From Pseudomonas xionganensis (GTDB lineage: Bacteria > Pseudomonadota > Gammaproteobacteria > Pseudomonadales > Pseudomonadaceae): a stretch of DNA of 64,000 nt. The notes under the pieces are model-generated. The model did no database searches. It worked only from the letters and a program-made list of their open reading frames with translations, and was not told the DNA's origin. Each line of letters begins with the position of its first letter. Position 1 is the first letter of the stretch. This document shows, piece after piece, positions 53,134-61,602 of this stretch. Location: the NCBI RefSeq assembly GCF_009763245.1, contig NZ_WKJZ01000004.1, positions 62,001 through 126,000 on the forward strand. The letters are read 5' to 3'. The position numbers and the translations under genes were made by a program.

Positions 53134-53853
53134 TCAGAGGGCGAAGGGCGCCTGATGAAAACCCTGCTGGTCCACCTGCAGCGCCCAGCCCTGCTTGTCC
53201 CAGTCGCCCAGCACGATACGCCGGGCCGCCTGGCCGTTGATCTGCAGTATGTGGGTAGCGGGGCGGTGGGTGTGGCCGTGGATCAAGGTGCGCACGCCCT
53301 TTTCGGTCATCACCCGCAGCACTTCGTCCGGGGTGACGTCGACGATTTCGCTGGCCTTCATCCTTGTTTGCGCGCGGCTTTCACTGCGCAGCTTGCGCGC
53401 CAGCTTGTGCCGGGTGCTCAGGGGCAGGTTGCGCAGGATAAACAGCGAAATGGGGTTGCGCAGCCAGCGGCGCAGCTTCATATAGCCGACATCCAGGGTG
53501 CACAGGCTGTCGCCGTGCATCAGCAGTACCCGCTCGCTGCCCATTTCCACCAGGCAGGGATCAGGCAGCAGGGTGGCACCGGCTTCGCGGCAGAAGCGCT
53601 TGCCAATTAAAAAGTCGCGATTGCCGTGCATCAGATAGACGCGCGTGCCGGCTTCGCTCAGCTCGCGCAGGGCCTGGGCGATTTCGCGCTGGAAGGGGCT
53701 GATGGCATCGTCGCCGATCCACACCTCGAAGAAGTCGCCGAGGATATACAGGGCATCGGCCTGGCGGGCGCGGCTGGCGAGAAAATGCAGAAACGCCCGG
53801 GTAATGTCCGGGCGCTCCTGTTCAAGATGCAGATCGGAGATCAGTAGGATCAC
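53134..53853 (-). CDS. lpxH: UDP-2,3-diacylglucosamine diphosphatase LpxH
   Basis: The 239-residue metallophosphatase cleaves UDP-2,3-diacylglucosamine to lipid X in lipid A synthesis. The metal-ligand motifs are SDLHLE, GDFFEVWIGDD, HGNRDFLIG, MHGDS and HGHTHRP. Length is standard. Its ATG overlaps the ppiB stop (ATGA), so the two are translationally coupled, as in the P. aeruginosa order I recall. Confidence 0.97.
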   Translation of the reverse strand: MILLISDLHLEQERPDITRAFLHFLASRARQADALYILGDFFEVWIGDDAISPFQREIAQALRELSEAGTRVYLMHGNRDFLIGKRFCREAGATLLPDPCLVEMGSERVLLMHGDSLCTLDVGYMKLRRWLRNPISLFILRNLPLSTRHKLARKLRSESRAQTRMKASEIVDVTPDEVLRVMTEKGVRTLIHGHTHRPATHILQINGQAARRIVLGDWDKQGWALQVDQQGFHQAPFAL

Positions 53854-54344
53854 TCAACGATCTCGGCACGCTCGATGATCACATCGTCCACTGGCACGTC
53901 CTGATGGCCGGCCTTGCTGGTGGTGGGCACGCCCTTGATGGCGTTCACCACGTCCATGCCTTCCACCACTTCACCGAACACCGCATAGCCCCAGCCCTGT
54001 ACGGTGGGTGCGCTGTGGTTGAGGAAGCTGTTGTCGGCAACGTTGATAAAGAACTGCGCGCTGGCCGAGTGCGGCTCCATGGTGCGGGCCATGGCGATGG
54101 TGCCGACCTTGTTGGCCACGCCGTTGTTGGCTTCATTCTTGATCGGTGCGCGAGTCGGCTTCTGCTGCATGCCCGGCTCGAAACCACCACCCTGGATCAT
54201 GAAGTTGCTGATCACGCGGTGGAAAACGGTGCCGTCGTAGTGACCTTCTTTCACGTACTGCTTGAAGTTGGCCACGGTCTCCGGGGCCTTGTCTTCGAAC
54301 AGGTTGAGGGTGATAACGCCATGGTTGGTGTGCAGTTTGATCAT
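53850..54344 (-). CDS. ppiB: Peptidyl-prolyl cis-trans isomerase B (cyclophilin)
   Basis: The 164-residue cytoplasmic cyclophilin has FHRVISNFMIQGGGFEPGM, AMARTMEPHSASAQFFINV and GYAVFGEVVEGMDVV, with the catalytic Arg in FHRVI. The ATG at 54344 matches the family start MIKLHTNHG; upstream codons are rejected. It is divergent from glnS, 136 bp away. Confidence 0.97.
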   Translation of the reverse strand: MIKLHTNHGVITLNLFEDKAPETVANFKQYVKEGHYDGTVFHRVISNFMIQGGGFEPGMQQKPTRAPIKNEANNGVANKVGTIAMARTMEPHSASAQFFINVADNSFLNHSAPTVQGWGYAVFGEVVEGMDVVNAIKGVPTTSKAGHQDVPVDDVIIERAEIVE

Positions 54345-54480
54345 CTTTGTATCCGTTATTGGCCGCGAATGGCCCCGAACCGGCGGGTTGCTCTGTCGGG
54401 GGCTTGACAGGTTGGTTATCATACGGGCTTTGCCCAAGGCGGCCTACCCTGTGCCGCGCATCTGCCAAGCTAAGGACATC

Positions 54481-56148
54481 ATGAGCAAGCCCACCGTCGA
54501 AAAAGCTGCCAACTTCCTGCTGCCCATCGTCCAGTCCGACCTGGACAGCGGCAAGCACGCCAAGATCATCACCCGCTTCCCGCCGGAGCCTAACGGCTAC
54601 CTACACATCGGCCACGCCAAGTCGATCTGCCTGAACTTCGGCCTGGCCCAGGAATTCGGCGGCGAGTGCAACCTGCGCTTCGACGACACCAACCCGGCCA
54701 AGGAAGACCAGGAATACATCGACGCGATCAAGAGCGATGTGCAGTGGCTGGGTTTCCAGTGGGCCGGTGAGGAGCGCTACGCCTCCAACTATTTCGATCA
54801 GCTGCACGCCTGGGCCGTGGAGCTGATCAAGGCCGGCAAGGCCTTCGTTTGCGATCTGAATGCCGAAGAGATGCGTGCCTACCGCGGCAGCCTGACCGAG
54901 CCGGGCAAGAACAGCCCGTTCCGCGAGCGCTCGGTGGAAGAAAACCTCGACCTGTTCGCCCGCATGAAGGCCGGCGAGTTCGCCGACGGCGCCCGCTCGC
55001 TGCGCGCCAAGATCGACATGGCCTCGCCGAATATCAACCTGCGCGACCCGATCCTCTACCGCATCCGCCACGCCCATCACCACCAGACCGGCGACAAGTG
55101 GTGCATCTACCCCAGCTACGACTTTACCCATGGCCAGTCGGACGCCATCGAGGGCATCACCCACTCCATCTGCACCCTGGAGTTCGAGGACCATCGTCCG
55201 CTCTATGAGTGGTTCCTGACCAACCTGCCGGTGCCGGCCCAGCCGCGTCAGTACGAATTCGCCCGCCTCAACCTGAACTACACCATCACCAGCAAGCGCA
55301 AACTCAAGCAGCTGGTGGACGAGAAGCACGTCAGCGGCTGGGACGACCCGCGCATGTCGACCCTGTCCGGCTACCGCCGTCGTGGCTATACCCCGGCTTC
55401 GATTCGCAGCTTCTGCGACATGATCGGCGTCAACCGCGCCGGCGGCGTGGTGGATATCGGCATGCTGGAATTCGCCATCCGCGAAGACCTGGACGCCAAC
55501 GCCGGCCGCGCCATGTGTGTGTTGAAACCGCTCAAGGTGGTGATCACCAACTACCCCGAGGGTAAGGTCGAGAACCTCGAACTGCCGCGCCACCCCAAGC
55601 AGGACATGGGCGTGCGCGTGCTGCCGTTCAGCCGCGAGATCTACATCGATGCCAGCGACTTCGAGGAAACCCCGCCGGACGGCTTCAAGCGCCTGATCCC
55701 GGGCGGCGAAGTGCGCCTGCGTGGCAGCTATGTGATCCGCGCCGATGAGGCGATCAAGGACGCCGCTGGCAATATCGTCGAACTGCGTTGCAGCTACGAC
55801 GAAAACACCCTGGGCAAGAACCCGGAAGGGCGCAAGGTCAAGGGCGTGATCCACTGGGTGCCGGCCGCCGAAAGCGTGGAGTGCGAAGTGCGCCTGTACG
55901 ACCGCCTGTTCCGCTCCGCCAACCCGGAGAAGGACGAGGAGGGCGGCAGCTTCCTCGACAATATCAACCCCAATTCCCTGGTGGTGCTCACCGGCTGCCG
56001 CGCCGAGCCATCCCTGGGCGAGGCGCAGCCGGAAGAACGCTTCCAGTTCGAGCGCGAAGGCTACTTTGTTGCCGATCTGAAGGATTCGCAGCCGGGTAAA
56101 CCGGTGTTCAACCGCACCGTCACTCTGCGCGATTCCTGGGGAGCCTGA
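54481..56148 (+). CDS. glnS: Glutaminyl-tRNA synthetase
   Basis: The 555-residue class I synthetase has the HIGH motif in YLHIGHAKSICLNFGL, the KMSKS-equivalent TITSKRKLKQ, and GWDDPRMSTLSGYRRRGY. The C-terminal anticodon-binding beta barrels are present (REIYIDASDFEE, LRGSYVIRADE). Length equals E. coli GlnRS. It starts at ATG 54481 and is followed by cysS after 3 nt. Confidence 0.98.
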   Translation: MSKPTVEKAANFLLPIVQSDLDSGKHAKIITRFPPEPNGYLHIGHAKSICLNFGLAQEFGGECNLRFDDTNPAKEDQEYIDAIKSDVQWLGFQWAGEERYASNYFDQLHAWAVELIKAGKAFVCDLNAEEMRAYRGSLTEPGKNSPFRERSVEENLDLFARMKAGEFADGARSLRAKIDMASPNINLRDPILYRIRHAHHHQTGDKWCIYPSYDFTHGQSDAIEGITHSICTLEFEDHRPLYEWFLTNLPVPAQPRQYEFARLNLNYTITSKRKLKQLVDEKHVSGWDDPRMSTLSGYRRRGYTPASIRSFCDMIGVNRAGGVVDIGMLEFAIREDLDANAGRAMCVLKPLKVVITNYPEGKVENLELPRHPKQDMGVRVLPFSREIYIDASDFEETPPDGFKRLIPGGEVRLRGSYVIRADEAIKDAAGNIVELRCSYDENTLGKNPEGRKVKGVIHWVPAAESVECEVRLYDRLFRSANPEKDEEGGSFLDNINPNSLVVLTGCRAEPSLGEAQPEERFQFEREGYFVADLKDSQPGKPVFNRTVTLRDSWGA

Positions 56149-56151
56149 TCC

Positions 56152-57537
56152 ATGGCGTTGTCCATCTACAGCACCCTGAGCAAGACCAAGGACGTTTTTA
56201 AGCCCCTGGAAGGCAACAGCGTGCGCATGTACGTCTGCGGCATGACCGTGTACGACTTCTGCCATATCGGCCACGCCCGCGTGATGGTGGCCTTCGACGT
56301 GGTCACCCGCTGGCTGCGCGCGCGCGGCTATGACGTGACTTACGTGCGCAACATCACCGACATCGACGACAAGATCATCAAGCGCGCCCAAGAGAACGGC
56401 GAGCCGTTCGAGGCCCTGGTCGAGCGCATGATCGCGGCCATGCACGAAGACGAAGCCCGTCTCAACGTGCTGCGCCCTGACATCGAGCCGCGCGCCACCG
56501 GCCATATCGCCGGCATGCACCAGATGATCCAGACCCTGATCGACAAGGGCTACGCCTACGCCCCCGGCAATGGCGATGTTTACTACCGCGTCACCAAGTT
56601 CGAAGGCTACGGCAAGCTCTCAAGGCGCAAGATCGACGAGCTGAAGATCGGCGCGCGCATTGAGGTCGACGAGATCAAGCAAGACCCGTTGGACTTCGTG
56701 CTGTGGAAGGGCGCCAAGCCGGGCGAGCCGAGCTGGGATTCGCCCTGGGGCAAGGGCCGTCCGGGCTGGCATATCGAGTGCTCGGTGATGTCCACCTGCT
56801 GCCTGGGCGAGACCTTCGATATCCACGGCGGCGGCCCGGACCTGGTGTTCCCGCACCACGAGAACGAGATCGCGCAGAGCGAGGCGGCCACCGGCAAGCA
56901 GTACGCCAACGCCTGGATGCATGCCGGCGCGGTGCGCGTGGACGGCGAGAAGATGTCCAAGAGCCTGGGCAACTTCTTCACCATCCGCGAGGTGCTGGAG
57001 AAGTACCACCCGGAAGTGGTGCGTTACCTGCTGGTGTCCAGCCACTACCGCAGCCCGATCAACTACTCCGAAGACAGCCTCAAGGAAGCAAAGGGCGCCC
57101 TGGAGCGCTTCTACAACGGCCTCAAGGGGCTTCCAGAGGTTGCGCCTGCCGGTGGCGAAGCCTATGTGGAACGTTTTGGCGCGGCGATGGACGACGACTT
57201 CAACTCGCCGGAAGCCTGCGCCGTGCTGTTCGAGATGATCCGCGAGGTCAATCGTCTGCGTGAGTCGGACGAGCAGGCCGCTGCTGGCCTGGGCGCCCAG
57301 CTCAAACAGCTGGCCAGCGTGCTCGGCGTACTGCAGCTGGAGCCGGATGCGTTCCTTCAGGCTGGCGCCGCCGGCAAGGTCGATGCCGCCGAAGTGGAAG
57401 CCCTGATCGCTGCGCGCCTGCAGGCCCGCGCCGACAAGAACTGGGCCGAATCCGACCGCATCCGCGACCAGCTCGCCGCCATGGGCGTGGTGCTGGAGGA
57501 TGGCAAGGGCGGCACCACCTGGCGACTGGCCGAATAA
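56152..57537 (+). CDS. cysS: Cysteinyl-tRNA synthetase
   Basis: The 461-residue class I synthetase has the zinc/HIGH region MYVCGMTVYDFCHIGHARVM, the second zinc ligands CSVMSTC, HHENEIAQSEAATG and KMSKS in GEKMSKSLGNF. It begins 3 nt after glnS, so the two are one operon. A terminator follows. In the P. aeruginosa order I recall, folD comes next; here the AT-rich islet does. Confidence 0.98.
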   Translation: MALSIYSTLSKTKDVFKPLEGNSVRMYVCGMTVYDFCHIGHARVMVAFDVVTRWLRARGYDVTYVRNITDIDDKIIKRAQENGEPFEALVERMIAAMHEDEARLNVLRPDIEPRATGHIAGMHQMIQTLIDKGYAYAPGNGDVYYRVTKFEGYGKLSRRKIDELKIGARIEVDEIKQDPLDFVLWKGAKPGEPSWDSPWGKGRPGWHIECSVMSTCCLGETFDIHGGGPDLVFPHHENEIAQSEAATGKQYANAWMHAGAVRVDGEKMSKSLGNFFTIREVLEKYHPEVVRYLLVSSHYRSPINYSEDSLKEAKGALERFYNGLKGLPEVAPAGGEAYVERFGAAMDDDFNSPEACAVLFEMIREVNRLRESDEQAAAGLGAQLKQLASVLGVLQLEPDAFLQAGAAGKVDAAEVEALIAARLQARADKNWAESDRIRDQLAAMGVVLEDGKGGTTWRLAE

Positions 57538-57554
57538 GCCGGGTGCTGGAAGTG

Positions 57555-57584
57555 AAAAAGCCGCTAAGTGATTAGCGGCTTTTT
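57555..57584 (+). terminator. Rho-independent terminator of glnS-cysS
   Basis: AAAAAGCCGCTA-AGTGAT-TAGCGGCTTTTT is a 12-bp stem with a T run, 17 nt after the stop. Confidence 0.92.
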
Positions 57585-57651
57585 ATTGCGTGCAAGGGGG
57601 TGGCGCAGAATAGCGGCGGGAAACCGGCAGCAAATGACCATGCGCAGAGGC

Positions 57652-57706
57652 GGTGGGCAAATAAATATTGCCCACCCTACGCCACCCTTGAGTTTGCGTA
57701 GGGTGG
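57652..57706. repeat. Two overlapping palindromes, GTAGGGTGG type
   Basis: GGTGGGCAA/TTGCCCACC (57652-57676) overlaps CCACCCTACGC/GCGTAGGGTGG (57672-57706). The second resembles the GTAGGGTGCGC elements at 15106 and 18148 and again lies between convergent genes. Confidence 0.7.
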
Positions 57707-57761
57707 AAAGCCGTAAAGCGTTTTGCACCGCTGTATGTCCGGGCTGAATTGGTGAGGCGAT

Positions 57762-57785
57762 TGGCAGGAAGCGGCCAGAAGCGGA
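57762..57785 (-). repeat. 24-bp dispersed motif, left copy
   Basis: Read on the minus strand, the motif is TCCGCTTCTGGCCGCTTCCTGCCA with positions 57785-57762. It matches 22 of 24 bases of the copy at 63596-63619, in opposite orientation. Confidence 0.6.
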
Positions 57786-57944
57786 CATTCAAAGTGAGTG
57801 CCAAACAAGGGGTGATTCAGTGTCAATATAAAAAATCTTTTTTGTTATAAGCAGCCCAAGAAAATATCAAAAAGTCCTCACTGCAGGAGCAGCGATTCCA
57901 TATCTTTAGTTAATAAATCCGCTATATGTCGGGATCAGCTGTTA

Positions 57945-58313
57945 TTAAGAACCAGACTTTGCTTTTTTGATCAGCGAATCCAACTCTGTATCAATCGGCA
58001 TCTTTTTGAACGGGCTGACATTTGATCCTCCAGTATTCCCTAATGGCACCAAACCTAGCGGAGTTACAACGGCGGCCCCGAGAATACGGATTATTTGACC
58101 AAAAAATTCTCTTATTGAGTTATTACGGAAGGCCCATATCAACATCAGAAAATGAACCTTGACATGCCAAAATGTAGACTCTTGGCCAAGTACATGGGCA
58201 CGCTCAAGATGAATGAACTCAGACTGATAGTCTCCCACTGCTCTAGCATTCTTGGCTCTTGCTATTTCATATTTAATACACGAAGCTATTTTTTGTGAAA
58301 AATAATGCTGCAT
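57945..58313 (-). CDS. DUF3703-family protein
   Basis: The 122-residue protein has a C-terminal part matching DUF3703: HLERAHVLGQESTFWHVKVH, then a hydrophobic middle (FLMLIWAFRNNS) and VPLGNTGGSNVSPFKKMPID. The function of DUF3703 is unknown. ATG at 58313 with GGAG 6 nt upstream. It is the last of a row of minus-strand genes in the AT-rich islet and has unusually many AT-rich codons, suggesting transfer. Confidence 0.75.
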   Translation of the reverse strand: MQHYFSQKIASCIKYEIARAKNARAVGDYQSEFIHLERAHVLGQESTFWHVKVHFLMLIWAFRNNSIREFFGQIIRILGAAVVTPLGLVPLGNTGGSNVSPFKKMPIDTELDSLIKKAKSGS

Positions 58314-58413
58314 AAAATCTCCGAAATAACGAAAGCTGACATAGATATCTGAGCGCGAAATGCAACTGGATAAATATCCTGCCCAGATATTGTATAAAGG
58401 CGATGGCCAAAAT

Positions 58414-58710
58414 TTACCTTTTTGATCGACAAATAGCCGGGTTGGTCATGCCAAAACTTAGTAAGTTCCCGCCATTGATAACGCATGTATAATCTTTGCC
58501 ATCCCGCGCCCTTAAGGCCACATAAGTATCGGTTCCGTTAATGCGCTTATCCATAATCTGAAGCTCACTCACTGGATACCCTAATCCACCCGCTGACGTT
58601 GACAAAATGTCACTGTTACTGAGTATATTTGTGCTCGCTGCAATTGAAGAGCAACCAACCATTATTTTTGCAACCGCTATGGCAGTCACTATCATAAAAA
58701 ATGAACGCAC
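58414..58710 (-). CDS. Small putative lipoprotein
   Basis: The 98-residue product begins MRSFFMIVTAIAVAKIMVGC, a lipoprotein signal with Cys20. The mature part is about 78 residues (VSELQIMDKRINGTDTYVAL, CVINGGNLLSF) and I recognise no family. It starts 3 nt after the alpha/beta hydrolase stop, so the two are co-transcribed and may work together at the envelope. Confidence 0.65.
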   Translation of the reverse strand: MRSFFMIVTAIAVAKIMVGCSSIAASTNILSNSDILSTSAGGLGYPVSELQIMDKRINGTDTYVALRARDGKDYTCVINGGNLLSFGMTNPAICRSKR

Positions 58711-58713
58711 AAC

Positions 58714-59658
58714 TTAGTCTCCATAAAATGACAAAAATGACATGGCAGTCTTCGCAGGAGACTCCACCATAGGCAAGTGGCCAACATTCTTAATTATTTC
58801 AATTTTTGCATGTGGAATTGCATTTTTTAAAGCCAAAGAACCTGACCAATGTAAAACCCTATCTCTCTCGCCCCAAGAAATAAGCACTGGTCTTTTATAA
58901 GATGCGAGGACTTTATCCAGCGGCAGTTCTGGGTGTGGCGTTCCACGCTTCATTCTATGTATCTGATCGAATGCTTTCTCATTCACATCAACGTTTAACT
59001 CAGACTCAGCAGCCAAATGATCTAGGATCGGTGAAGGAATATAGGGCGGGTTAACAAATAAGTAATCCAGTAACTCTGCAAACTCTCTGCTGGTTCTCGG
59101 CAAAATAGGTGGATGCCCACCTTTTTGGGTGAGCTCAAACATTTCGCTCAACTCTGAACCATGAATGCCAAACGGACTAATTAGCCATAAGCTCTGAACA
59201 TTTTCAGGGTATTTTGCAGCGAAATTACCTGCAATATATCCACCCATTGAGTTGCCTGCCATATTAAAGTTATCTATGTTTAACGCATCAACTATCAACC
59301 TGAGCCTTTCAACCTGAGTACGAACGTCATAATCTAGATCAGGACTCTTTGTGCTATTGCCAAATCCTGGCAAATCAATCGCCACCACATCAAAGTTTTT
59401 TACAAGGTATCTCGAAATGCGATTCCAGTTATCTTTATTTGCTCCAAAGCCATGAAGCAAAATTAAAGGGCGGCCACTTCCTCCGCGAAGATACTCAACT
59501 TCCAACCCATCTAGTTCTAGTCGTTTTAGTTCAAGCCCGGCATAGACACGCTCAACGCCAACAATGTAGCTATATAGCTTTGAGTCTGGAACAACCAGAT
59601 AAGCAAGAATTGCTATTACTACAATTGCCGAAGCTGAGGCTAATATATTTTTTACCAT
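58714..59658 (-). CDS. Membrane-anchored alpha/beta hydrolase
   Basis: The 314-residue protein has an N-terminal hydrophobic segment (ILASASAIVVIAILAYLVV) that could anchor or secrete it. The alpha/beta-hydrolase core shows oxyanion LILLHGFGANKDNW, nucleophile elbow MAGNSMGGYIAG (Ser), acid in ISWGERDRVL and base in NVGHLPMVE. It is probably a lipase, esterase or C-C hydrolase facing the periplasm. The small lipoprotein follows after 3 nt. Codon use is AT-rich compared with the core genes. The substrate is unknown. Confidence 0.85.
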   Translation of the reverse strand: MVKNILASASAIVVIAILAYLVVPDSKLYSYIVGVERVYAGLELKRLELDGLEVEYLRGGSGRPLILLHGFGANKDNWNRISRYLVKNFDVVAIDLPGFGNSTKSPDLDYDVRTQVERLRLIVDALNIDNFNMAGNSMGGYIAGNFAAKYPENVQSLWLISPFGIHGSELSEMFELTQKGGHPPILPRTSREFAELLDYLFVNPPYIPSPILDHLAAESELNVDVNEKAFDQIHRMKRGTPHPELPLDKVLASYKRPVLISWGERDRVLHWSGSLALKNAIPHAKIEIIKNVGHLPMVESPAKTAMSFLSFYGD

Positions 59659-59767
59659 TTCACCTCCCGGCTCAGGATAAAAACCAAAAAATCAGATATG
59701 TGCGCTGAGAGCCTGATAGATCTTATTGCCCCTCAGGACAGAAAAGGCACATAATGCTGGACATTAA

Positions 59768-60376
59768 TCAAGCACAATTATGCCTGTATCTTTCCATGGT
59801 TTTTTCATCTGGCATGGGTTGAGTCAGCACAAAATAGGGTTTCGCCAGGTTGGGATTGAAGGCATACGTATAATGTGGAACTTTATTTGTAGAGTGTATT
59901 GAATACTTTCCATACTTCTTGTCCAGTTCGATATTGAGCCTGCTCAACTCATCGCGAGTTTGAGATGGGAAAACCTGGGCAATACCCGCAACCTTCCAAT
60001 TCCCAGCCGTATCAAGTTGCAATGTGAATTGTGTTTGCACACCTGCTGGTTCAAGCGTCTTTCCGATCATGCTTCTAGGTGAGCATGCTTTGCTCACTGC
60101 AGGCAACATCATAAGTATTCTATTATCAAATCGACCCTGTAAAAGTGGCATAGCCAACTCTGCCGGGTACCTTGGGTAGGTAGCATCTAATTTTCGCTTC
60201 TGGCGCGGGGATAATTGGCGACCAAATGACTCGACAGGTTCGTACCTGAACGCTTTAACCGCATTTATTGAATCCCCCAGGCAAACCCCCTCTACACATG
60301 GACGAGCTTGGGCATCGAACGGGAAAAGCACAAAAGTCATTAACGCGGCGCAATATGAAACTGCATAAGTTTTCAA
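59768..60376 (-). CDS. Secreted protein of unknown function
   Basis: The 202-residue product, read from a TTG at 60376, has a signal peptide ending FDAQA-RP. The TTG is favoured because GGAGGG lies 8 nt upstream and it begins 1 nt after the preceding stop; an ATG at 60409 would overlap that gene by 32 nt. The mature protein has four cysteines (CVEGVCLGD, ACSPR, HNCA) that may form disulfides. I recognise no family. Periplasmic or extracellular location is inferred. Confidence 0.6.
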   Translation of the reverse strand: MKTYAVSYCAALMTFVLFPFDAQARPCVEGVCLGDSINAVKAFRYEPVESFGRQLSPRQKRKLDATYPRYPAELAMPLLQGRFDNRILMMLPAVSKACSPRSMIGKTLEPAGVQTQFTLQLDTAGNWKVAGIAQVFPSQTRDELSRLNIELDKKYGKYSIHSTNKVPHYTYAFNPNLAKPYFVLTQPMPDEKTMERYRHNCA

Positions 60377-60377
60377 C

Positions 60378-60668
60378 TTACCAGCCCTCCATAAGCCCTT
60401 TAAGTTCATTTATGGTTCGCCTTACCTCATATACGGTAGATTTGGCTTCGCGAGCAGTCTGTGTAATATCTTGTACTGTTTCCACAGTGTCCCGAACGGT
60501 TATGCCAGCATCAGGATTATTTGATGAGCCTGCACTTTCTTCATTTAGCCTCGACTGCTGACTTTGCTCAGGCAGAGGCGCATGGTTACCAAACTGGCCG
60601 CTATTGCTGGCACAGCCACCCAGAATAAGTTGAACGCTAAAGATAAAGGCAAAAGCATGTTTTTTCAT
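60378..60668 (-). CDS. Small putative lipoprotein
   Basis: The 96-residue product starts MKKHAFAFIFSVQLILGGC, a lipoprotein signal with Cys19. The mature part has a low-complexity Ser/Gln/Asn stretch and a C-terminal helix rich in Thr, Val and Glu (TVRDTVETVQDITQTAREAK) that may form a coiled coil. No family is recognised. It is the first of two coupled genes; the secreted protein follows after 1 nt. Confidence 0.65.
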   Translation of the reverse strand: MKKHAFAFIFSVQLILGGCASNSGQFGNHAPLPEQSQQSRLNEESAGSSNNPDAGITVRDTVETVQDITQTAREAKSTVYEVRRTINELKGLMEGW

Positions 60669-60801
60669 TTTAAAACTCCTTTTTTGACAAAGTTAAGCCC
60701 AAATAAATAACTTCCATTTAGAAGATATTTCTTGTGCTCTATTTATGTTTGACTGGATGCTAAATCAGACTGGCCTAGGCGTAGAGAATCAGTAATTAAT
60801 T

Positions 60802-61500
60802 TCAGTAATTAATATTTCGCGCAATAATAAAAGTACGGAAATCTTTACCTTTACTTCCGTGGCGCTCTGCAGAAATGATCTCTAAACCAGCTTTTTTCAT
60901 GGCATCCTGTAACTGCGCAGCAGTGAAACACAAAACAGGTGGAGCTTTTCCTACAACTCGCATCAGCGGCAAGGCAATTTTTGGTATAAGGGGGTTCATC
61001 TCATTCAGGCAGGGTGTCTTGGAGATTAGTAAGCCACCTGGTTTCAGAGACTTGACTACCGATTTAAGCGTCTGAGATAAACTCGACACTAAATGCAGCA
61101 TGTTAAATGCTAAGACAACATCGTAAGCATTATCTTCTGATAAAGATCCATCAGCGTCTGCCAGATTGAAATCTAGTTGTGGCGCCGGGTGGCTAGCGAG
61201 TTTCTCCCGAGCGATGGCAATCATCTGTTTGGATATATCTGTGGCCACCAATCGTCGCGTGGCAGGAGCCAATCGCAGTGCGGTTGATCCTGTGCCACAA
61301 CCGATCTCCAGCACCTCATACTCCGTTGACAGCGTTTCTTTTACGCGCTGCAACGTCCTTTCATAACCACCCAGGTCAGCAATAGGATCACTCGCATATT
61401 TGCGTGCAACTCGATTCCAGAAGCGTGCTTTGTTGGCCATGGCAGCAGAGGTTGTATCTTCAGAACCTCGGTCGCTGGGAGAGATGAGAGGTGAGTACAT
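60802..61500 (-). CDS. SAM-dependent methyltransferase
   Basis: The 232-residue class I methyltransferase has motif I VLEIGCGTGSTALRLAP, an acidic residue closing the next strand (VATDIS), DVVLAFNMLHLV and LKPGGLLISKTP. The ATG at 61500 has AAGGA about 9 nt upstream; 61440 would start closer to the core but lacks a ribosome-binding site. It is divergent from a LysR regulator, 102 bp away, which probably controls it. The methyl acceptor is unknown; the shape resembles small-molecule methyltransferases. Confidence 0.87.
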   Translation of the reverse strand: MYSPLISPSDRGSEDTTSAAMANKARFWNRVARKYASDPIADLGGYERTLQRVKETLSTEYEVLEIGCGTGSTALRLAPATRRLVATDISKQMIAIAREKLASHPAPQLDFNLADADGSLSEDNAYDVVLAFNMLHLVSSLSQTLKSVVKSLKPGGLLISKTPCLNEMNPLIPKIALPLMRVVGKAPPVLCFTAAQLQDAMKKAGLEIISAERHGSKGKDFRTFIIARNINY

Positions 61501-61602
61501 GGGCGTGCATCCTTTGCATGGATATATAGCGAAACCCGACAACAGGGTTGATACTATCCCGGCTAATCACCCGACGGTATTGAGATAAATTGCAGAGAGC
61601 AT

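Larger units (their letters stand above)
57585..57944. other. Non-coding junction between core genome and AT-rich islet
   Basis: This 360-bp gap holds two overlapping hairpins (57652-57706), a 24-bp dispersed motif at 57762-57785, and then AT-rich sequence from about 57820. No gene is supported. It marks where base composition changes. Confidence 0.6.

Noticed and set aside
54601..56520. 639-codon open frame opposite glnS and cysS
   Set aside because: It is a high-GC shadow rich in His, Ala and Val with no domain, and both real genes are certain.
57564..57788. 74-codon minus-strand frame next to the cysS terminator
   Set aside because: It consists of the terminator, hairpins and the dispersed motif, so it is repeat DNA and not a gene.
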